This document shows, in pieces, positions 1-3,707 of a stretch of 5,289 nt of DNA. The DNA is from Gammaproteobacteria bacterium (GTDB lineage Bacteria; Pseudomonadota; Gammaproteobacteria; CAISUE01). The position numbers and the translations under genes were made by a program. Where the stretch lies: assembly GCA_947378515.1 (NCBI GenBank), contig CANCKG010000071.1, positions 1 through 5,289 on the forward strand, in the 5' to 3' direction. The notes beneath the pieces were generated by a model, which saw nothing but the letters and a program-made list of their open reading frames with translations, did not search any database and was not told where the DNA came from. Position 1 is the first letter of the stretch; the number at the start of each line of letters is the position of its first letter.

Positions 1-148
1 ATCCATTCAGCACCTACGCGCGGGGAACCCGCGCTAGTGCAGGTTAAGGGGGAGAATCGCGGTTCTCCCCCTTAACAATCCCCCATCGCTGCCAGTCGCC
101 ACTGGCGTAGATCTACGCGAGAAATAGGAAAATGTGGTGAATGGATAC
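1..148 (+). repeat. Dispersed palindrome-rich repeat, copy 1 (left edge cut)
   Basis: This is a non-coding element with imperfect terminal inverted repeats: ATCCATTCAGCAC at 1-13 matches the reverse complement of 134-146 at 12 of 13 positions. The right end reads TGAATGGATAC, so a few bases of the left end lie outside the window. Inside are a GC-rich hairpin (GCGCGGG at 18-24 with CCCGCGC at 28-34), a 14-bp hairpin at 43-76, a GCCAGT/ACTGGC hairpin (91-96 with 101-106) and a perfect 14-base palindrome at 105-118. Positions 1-62 align, with small gaps, to the reverse complement of about 3465-3527, so this is one of two copies in the window. It looks like a MITE or REP-like element without its own protein. 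The remaining intergenic bases, 149-196, show nothing recognisable beyond a short ATG-rich run and no U-tract terminator for the kinase gene. Confidence 0.75.
43..76. repeat. Perfect 14-bp hairpin inside repeat copy 1
   Basis: GTTAAGGGGGAGAA at 43-56 is the exact reverse complement of TTCTCCCCCTTAAC at 63-76, with a 6-base loop TCGCGG. It is the strongest hairpin in the left intergenic region. It lies about 120 bases past the kinase stop codon on the minus strand and has no T-run on either side. It might stall or protect transcript ends, but it is not a standard intrinsic terminator. Confidence 0.85.
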
Positions 149-196
149 GCTGTGGCTTAATATGATGATGATTGTTATTTCGCACTGAAGAGACGT

Positions 197-1804
197 TTAT
201 GCATTGTTTATATTTGAAAAATATTTCAGTAAGTTTTGTTTGGCATGCTCACGTAACAAAGGTTTGTTTAAAGCTTCATTCATCCCAACAACGAGGCAGT
301 GGTCTTTGATTTGTTCATCAACATGCGCAGACAGAGCGACAATGGGTGTGTTGCAGTAGGTTTTCATGGTGCGGATTTGGCGACATACCTCAAAGCCACT
401 CATATCGGGTAAACCCAGATCAGAGTAAATGAATTGATAGGTATTGTCGGTGCACTGCGTCAGTGCTTCAGCGCCCGTGTAAGCAATGCTAACACAACAA
501 CCAAGCGCCTCTAAAATGGCTTTGGTAGCGCGCGCAGCAATAACATTATCTTCCACAAGCAAGAGTTTAATGCCGGTTAAAGCATTGGCCGGCTCAAGGC
601 AGGGTGATGAAATGCTAACCGATTGCTGTTTAGCAGAGAGTGTTGTTTCGGTAAAGGTATTAACGTGTGGTGACACGATGGTGGTGCTCTCTACGTTTAG
701 TGGAATATGGCAAGTAAATACACTGCCTTTATTTTCTATACTCTGAACTTGAATTCGACCATCCATCGCTTCGATAAATTTTTTAACGATGAATAAACCT
801 AAGCCGGTGCCTTTATACGTTTCATCGGAAGCATGAGTTAAACGGGTGAATTCTTCAAAGATAATACTTTGTTTTTCAAGCGGAATACCAATGCCGGTAT
901 CTTTGACGATAATCTTTAATAACAGTTGATGGCCAAGTTGTTGTTCGATCATTAAGGTCAAACTAATGCTGCCTTTGTGGGTGAATTTAATGGCATTCGA
1001 TAATAAGTTGAGAATGACGCGATACAATTGCCAGCGATCACCCATCACATTTTGCGGGATACTATCTTGGTAATATACTTTAAAAATTAAGTTTTTATTA
1101 ACGATAACCGGTTTAAGTAATTGGACGATATCGTCAATGAGTGCTTGTAGTTTAAATGTGCTGGGTCTGGATTTGGCATTGGTATTGGTATCTAAACGCG
1201 ATACTTCGATGATTTCAATTAATAATTCCAATAATCGCAAACCCGATTGAACAATATCATTGGCGTGATTCTTCGCCTCAATATCACTTAAGGATTGGCT
1301 TAAATGTTCGGCGGTGCTAATGATGCCAGCTAAGGGCGTCTTTAAATCATGACTCATATTAGCTAAAAACATGGTTTTGGCAAGGCTGGCGGCATCGGCT
1401 GCTTCTTTCGCAAGGATCAAACTGGCTTCTAATTGTTTTTGACTGGTAATGTCGACAGAAATACCCACTATGCCCAGCAAATCACCATTGTCATTTAAAA
1501 CCGGGACTTTACGTGTGAGATAATGTGCTGGATTCCCATGTAAATCAACGCCCATTTCTTCTTGTGCTTGTTCAATTTTAGTCTCTCTGACAATCGCGTC
1601 ACTCGAGGCAACTTTAGTAGCGACTTTGGCATCAAAAAGATCATAAATGGTTTTGCCGATAATATCTTTTCTAGAAGTTAAATGGGCGATTTTGGCGGCA
1701 TTGTCATTGCAACCTTGATAGTTTCCCTCTGCGTCTTTCCAATAAACGATGCCTGGCATCATGGCAATGATTTTTTCTAAGGATTCATTGATATGCTTAG
1801 CCAT
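197..1804 (-). CDS. Soluble PAS-domain hybrid histidine kinase with C-terminal receiver
   Basis: A 535-residue cytoplasmic two-component protein; I see no signal peptide or membrane segment. Domains in order: a PAS domain at about 9-122 (MPGIVYWKDAEGNYQGCN near the start); a dimerisation and phosphoacceptor domain at about 142-208 with the H-box SHDLKTPL (His152); a HATPase domain at about 250-370 with N-box NLLSNAIKF (Asn270), DTGIGIP at 302-308, the F-box near 316-319 and GTGLGL at 332-337; a variable linker at about 371-410; and a receiver at about 412-530 with acidic pair E418/D419, phosphoacceptor Asp462 in SDLGLPDMSG, Ser492 and Lys514-Pro515. All catalytic residues are present. It ends straight after the receiver, with no HPt or DNA-binding domain, so output must go through a partner. 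The start ATG overlaps the stop of the upstream CDPS gene by one base (TAATG) and has no clear Shine-Dalgarno, which points to translational coupling. The PAS ligand and the partner are unknown. Confidence 0.93.
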   Translation of the reverse strand: MAKHINESLEKIIAMMPGIVYWKDAEGNYQGCNDNAAKIAHLTSRKDIIGKTIYDLFDAKVATKVASSDAIVRETKIEQAQEEMGVDLHGNPAHYLTRKVPVLNDNGDLLGIVGISVDITSQKQLEASLILAKEAADAASLAKTMFLANMSHDLKTPLAGIISTAEHLSQSLSDIEAKNHANDIVQSGLRLLELLIEIIEVSRLDTNTNAKSRPSTFKLQALIDDIVQLLKPVIVNKNLIFKVYYQDSIPQNVMGDRWQLYRVILNLLSNAIKFTHKGSISLTLMIEQQLGHQLLLKIIVKDTGIGIPLEKQSIIFEEFTRLTHASDETYKGTGLGLFIVKKFIEAMDGRIQVQSIENKGSVFTCHIPLNVESTTIVSPHVNTFTETTLSAKQQSVSISSPCLEPANALTGIKLLLVEDNVIAARATKAILEALGCCVSIAYTGAEALTQCTDNTYQFIYSDLGLPDMSGFEVCRQIRTMKTYCNTPIVALSAHVDEQIKDHCLVVGMNEALNKPLLREHAKQNLLKYFSNINNA

Positions 1805-1806
1805 TA
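1802..1806 (-). promoter_or_regulatory. TAATG stop/start overlap coupling CDPS to kinase
   Basis: On the minus strand the CDPS stop TAA (1806-1804) and the kinase start ATG (1804-1802) share one A. The preceding 20 or so bases hold no purine-rich ribosome binding site. The kinase is therefore probably translated by ribosomes that terminate on the CDPS gene and restart. This fixes the kinase start and shows that both genes lie on one transcript. Confidence 0.8.
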
Positions 1807-3252
1807 ATTAACAGTCGCTGGTGATGTTTCAGGTGATGTGAGTGAAAGATGCTGGGTTAGCAGTGACGTGGTATTTGTTCTTATTACTGAACCTTGGGCG
1901 AGCATTACTCCTTCGCTTCTTTCAGATGGTGGTGATTGTGATTTTCTTTGCCTTACATCAGCCACATTTTGTAGAGCACTTAATAGCGTTTGCAAAGCTT
2001 TGACAGATTCGTTATCTCCACTGAGTAAAGCAGCAAAGCCTTCTAAGATTTTTTCTTCGGGCGGACTATTACTGTATGTTTTTTCTGCTACTTTTTCTTC
2101 TGCTTTATAAGGAATGAGAATAGGCGCAGAAATAGAATCACTGGCGTTTAATTCTTTAGCTTTTCTTTGTGCTATTACTTCTGCCAATTCTTCTAATTCT
2201 TGAGCTTTTTTTAATCTCGTGGCTGCTTTTAATTGAGTAGATTTCTCAGCTTTTTCTGCCTGTTTAAGTGTGGTTAACATGGCATTTAAGGCTAATAATG
2301 GCGTGCTTTCTGTAGGGTTAAAAAGGGTTTTTAACGCATTGAATATTTGCACGTTAAACGGTGATTTGGAAAAAGGATAGAGCATACTATCCCAATGATT
2401 GGCTTGTTGCCATTTTGCAATGATGGCGAGTTCTTCAAAAATATAAGCAGCACATGACATTTGAGTGTGCTGAATATGTGTATCTGTTATGGGTAGAGTT
2501 ATTATTTGACTGTTGGTAGTATCGCTCGTTTGAGTTTCCGTCATTTGATTAAAGAGCGCAGTAATTTTTTGACTGCTGACAGTTTCAATCATTTGATTAA
2601 TGAGTTCAGCAAATTCAAGATTATTAATATATGCATTACGGATAATAGTAGCACAGTTTGAATTTGTTTCTGGATCATCGCTTAAACAATTATCCCAACG
2701 TATTTTTGATACGGAACTGATTACGTCAGTTGAATTACGTTGATTTAAAGTTTGTTCAACAGCATCGAGAGAAGTTTTATTCGCAGCCAACCAATCAGTA
2801 CCTTTTGTTAATTCTTCAGTTTTTTTTATTTGAATTTCAGCGGAATTGCTTTCAAGCCATAAGTCAAGAGCGCTCAGGTAATCTTCTCTTATTTTTTTCG
2901 TGGCGCTATCCGAAGAAGGCAACGTCGGTGGATTAGTGCTTAGTGCTTCAATCGCTAAATGATTATACGCTTGTAGTGTATCGGCGATGACGAAAGTAAT
3001 TTGACTGATGCGACCTTGCTCGATTTTAGTGGTGAGTGCTTGAAAAAAACTCGCAAGATATTTGGCTTCGTTATGATATTTAGCGCCAAGGCTAAAGGGA
3101 ACGATTAATCTTTGCTCATTTAGTGTTAAATCAGGCAGCGCAAAATAAGTATTTTCATTACTACTTGCTGCAACGCTTGTTTGTGATTTTGGTGGCATGG
3201 TTGTACATCTCATTTTTTTAGTTAATTCGAGGCCAAATGGCAAATTAGGCAT
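1804..3252 (-). CDS. Divergent, enlarged cyclodipeptide synthase (XYP-type) with C-terminal coiled-coil tail
   Basis: Predicted to use two aminoacyl-tRNAs to make a cyclic dipeptide (diketopiperazine) in the cytoplasm. Compared from memory with AlbC: the segment LIVPFSLGAKYH (49-60) matches the nucleophile loop ALIGISAGNSYF, putting Ser54 at the catalytic Ser37. FVIADTLQAYN (87-97) matches the D-T strand-helix segment. KIRWDNCL (183-190) resembles a segment of family members. Y270-x3-E274 in AAYIFEELAI matches Tyr178/Glu182. Tyr292-Pro293 in SMLYPFSKSP matches Tyr202 followed by Pro, the mark of the XYP subfamily known from Rickettsiella and Fluoribacter. Oddities: Pro52 replaces the usual Gly35; Ser54 to Tyr270 is 216 residues against 141 in AlbC; and about 155 extra residues follow, with a likely coiled coil at about 328-368 and a Ser/Thr/Pro-rich end. 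The family is usually about 220-290 residues long. The start is uncertain: Met1 has no clear ribosome site, while Met19 (ATG at 3198) has GAGA nine bases upstream and would give 464 residues. It is first in the operon. The gene is certain; the family call is strong but made without a search. Confidence 0.82.
   Translation of the reverse strand: MPNLPFGLELTKKMRCTTMPPKSQTSVAASSNENTYFALPDLTLNEQRLIVPFSLGAKYHNEAKYLASFFQALTTKIEQGRISQITFVIADTLQAYNHLAIEALSTNPPTLPSSDSATKKIREDYLSALDLWLESNSAEIQIKKTEELTKGTDWLAANKTSLDAVEQTLNQRNSTDVISSVSKIRWDNCLSDDPETNSNCATIIRNAYINNLEFAELINQMIETVSSQKITALFNQMTETQTSDTTNSQIITLPITDTHIQHTQMSCAAYIFEELAIIAKWQQANHWDSMLYPFSKSPFNVQIFNALKTLFNPTESTPLLALNAMLTTLKQAEKAEKSTQLKAATRLKKAQELEELAEVIAQRKAKELNASDSISAPILIPYKAEEKVAEKTYSNSPPEEKILEGFAALLSGDNESVKALQTLLSALQNVADVRQRKSQSPPSERSEGVMLAQGSVIRTNTTSLLTQHLSLTSPETSPATVN
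2534..2612 (-). repeat. Imperfect 48-base internal duplication in the CDPS gene
   Basis: Bases 2534-2564 and 2582-2612 match at 25 of 31 positions with a 48-base offset and share the exact 12-mer TCATTTGATTAA. In the protein this is a 16-residue period: LINQMIETVSS (217-227) followed by LFNQMTETQTS (233-243). The reading frame is kept. It sits in the extra sequence just before the Tyr270/Glu274 helix and accounts for part of the protein's expanded size. Confidence 0.75.
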
Positions 3253-3282
3253 TTGTCATTCTACGCTAGAATTATTAACGAA

Positions 3283-3309
3283 ATATTAACAAAAATAAAT
3301 TATCGTCAA
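3283..3309 (-). promoter_or_regulatory. Candidate sigma-70 promoter of the CDPS-kinase operon
   Basis: Read on the minus strand, TTGACG (3309-3304) is a 5-of-6 match to the -35 box. It is followed 15 bases later by TAATAT (3288-3283), or 18 bases later by TATTTC, in a very AT-rich stretch. The boxes lie 30-55 bases upstream of the Met1 codon. The spacing is not ideal and the -10 box is ambiguous, so this is a likely promoter region rather than a defined one. The -35 box falls at the outer edge of repeat copy 2. Confidence 0.4.
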
Positions 3310-3368
3310 TGTTCACAGGGCAATCACGCGGGAAACTTAGCTGTGGTGCATGTTAAGGGGGGGTGAGG

Positions 3369-3393
3369 CCAAAAAATACAGGGTATTTTTTGG
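3369..3393. repeat. Perfect 11-bp hairpin in repeat copy 2
   Basis: CCAAAAAATAC at 3369-3379 is the exact reverse complement of GTATTTTTTGG at 3383-3393, with a 3-base loop AGG. Each arm holds a run of six A or T. Copy 1 has no counterpart, so this is copy-specific central sequence. Confidence 0.85.
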
Positions 3394-3427
3394 TTGAACG
3401 CCAAGGGCAATGACGTTCTTGGCAGGG

Positions 3428-3465
3428 CTTTTCGTTCAGGCAGGATGAAAAGCTTGAACGAAAAG
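3428..3465. repeat. Perfect 11-bp hairpin in repeat copy 2
   Basis: CTTTTCGTTCA at 3428-3438 is the exact reverse complement of TGAACGAAAAG at 3455-3465, with a 16-base loop. A second GAAAAG at 3447-3452 offers an alternative shorter pairing. It is next to the conserved ATCGCG segment of the repeat family. Confidence 0.8.
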
Positions 3466-3576
3466 ATCGCGATTATTCCCTCTTAAGCGCAAGTGCGGGT
3501 CTCCCGCGCACAGCATCGTGAATAGATACCTACATTCTCTATTTCTTAAGCTTGCCTTAAGCTTTGGGGATGTATC

Positions 3577-3636
3577 ATGGCTACAAGCTTAACTGATAAC
3601 AATAAGCCGGTAGCAGTGACAAGCCCACAGCGATAA
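3577..3636 (+). CDS. Possible tiny ORF (19 aa) in a terminated plus-strand unit
   Basis: The ORF encodes MATSLTDNNKPVAVTSPQR and then TAA. GGGGA at 3566-3570 lies six bases before the ATG, a good Shine-Dalgarno spacing, and a strong plus-strand terminator follows at 3662. A hairpin-capable direct repeat (AAGCTT at 3548-3553 and 3559-3564) lies just upstream. The +1 frame past the TGA at 3617 stays open to TAA at 3677 and reads CAA GCC CAC AGC GAT onward, ending in KLEVKAQRLQ. A one-base loss near the CCC run at 3624-3626 would join both parts into about 33 residues, so this may be a frameshifted remnant of a small gene. I do not recognise the product. The unit could equally be a small non-coding RNA. 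No convincing promoter was found. Confidence 0.35.
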   Translation: MATSLTDNNKPVAVTSPQR

Positions 3637-3666
3637 TAATACAACTAAGCTGGAAGTGAAAGCTCA
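3595..3666 (+). repeat. Imperfect tandem repeat in the small plus-strand unit
   Basis: Block one begins GATAACAATAAGCCGG (3595) and continues AGTGACAAGCCCA to 3627. Block two begins GATAATAATAC (3632) and continues AAGCTGGAAGTGAAAGCTCA to 3666. With small gaps the two share GATAAYAAT, AAGCYGG, AGTGA and AAGCYCA. In protein terms this gives DNNKPVAV in one frame and DNNTTKLEV in another, so the duplication has shifted frame. Confidence 0.5.
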
Positions 3667-3705
3667 ACGTCTCCAATAATAACAAAAGGCGTTGGGCTTT
3701 TTTTT
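3662..3705 (+). terminator. Strong intrinsic terminator, plus strand
   Basis: GCTCAACGTCT (3662-3672) pairs with AGGCGTTGGGC (3687-3697) over 11 positions, including two G-U pairs, around a 14-base loop, and is followed at once by eight T (3698-3705). The T-run lies on the plus strand, so it ends a rightward transcript that starts in the gap, not ileS, which runs leftward. Read from ileS, the same hairpin has no proper U-tract, although it could still act weakly in that direction. Confidence 0.85.
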
Positions 3706-3707
3706 AT

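Larger units (their letters stand above)
3305..3529 (-). repeat. Dispersed palindrome-rich repeat, copy 2 (inverted relative to copy 1)
   Basis: The right arm, read on the minus strand from 3529, begins GTATCTATTCAC and continues through GCGCGGGAGACCCGC and CTTAAGAGGGA to AATCGCGATC, aligning with small gaps to positions 1-62 of copy 1. The left arm (GTCAATGTTCAC at 3305-3316, then CGCGGGAAAC and GTTAAGGGG) is a weaker inverted match to the right arm, so the whole unit is an imperfect long palindrome. Its centre differs from copy 1: it carries two other perfect hairpins (3369-3393 and 3428-3465) and a shorter stem GCCAAG/CTTGGC (3400-3405 with 3418-3423). Nothing coding is visible. The left boundary is approximate. 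Together with 3253-3304 (promoter region) and 3530-3707 (small plus-strand unit) it fills the long gap between the CDPS gene and ileS. Confidence 0.7.

Noticed and set aside
43..76. Intrinsic terminator for the kinase gene
   Set aside because: The stem is perfect but lies about 120 bases past the stop codon, has no T-run on either strand, and belongs to the repeat element.
486..746. 86-residue plus-strand open frame
   Set aside because: It lies wholly antisense to the receiver and linker part of the kinase gene, with no recognisable domain or ribosome site; it is a shadow frame.
1807..1890. Dot/Icm-type secretion signal at the CDPS C-terminus
   Set aside because: The tail is polar with small residues but lacks a clear Glu-rich block; the evidence is too weak to call, though the tail is noted as a finding.
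1838..2110. 90-residue plus-strand open frame
   Set aside because: It is antisense to the CDPS C-terminal tail, with a composition reflecting the complementary Ser/Glu/Lys codons; nothing supports it as a gene.
2730..2936. 68-residue plus-strand open frame
   Set aside because: It is antisense to the CDPS core and shows no family resemblance; it is a shadow frame.
3312..3529. CRISPR array or tandem array
   Set aside because: The repeats are inverted arms and single hairpins, not regularly spaced direct repeats with spacers.
3540..3705. tmRNA, 6S RNA or a tRNA in the small plus-strand unit
   Set aside because: There is no tRNA-like fold, no tag resembling the ssrA peptide and no 6S-type long bulged helix; only a leader, a tiny ORF and a terminator are visible.
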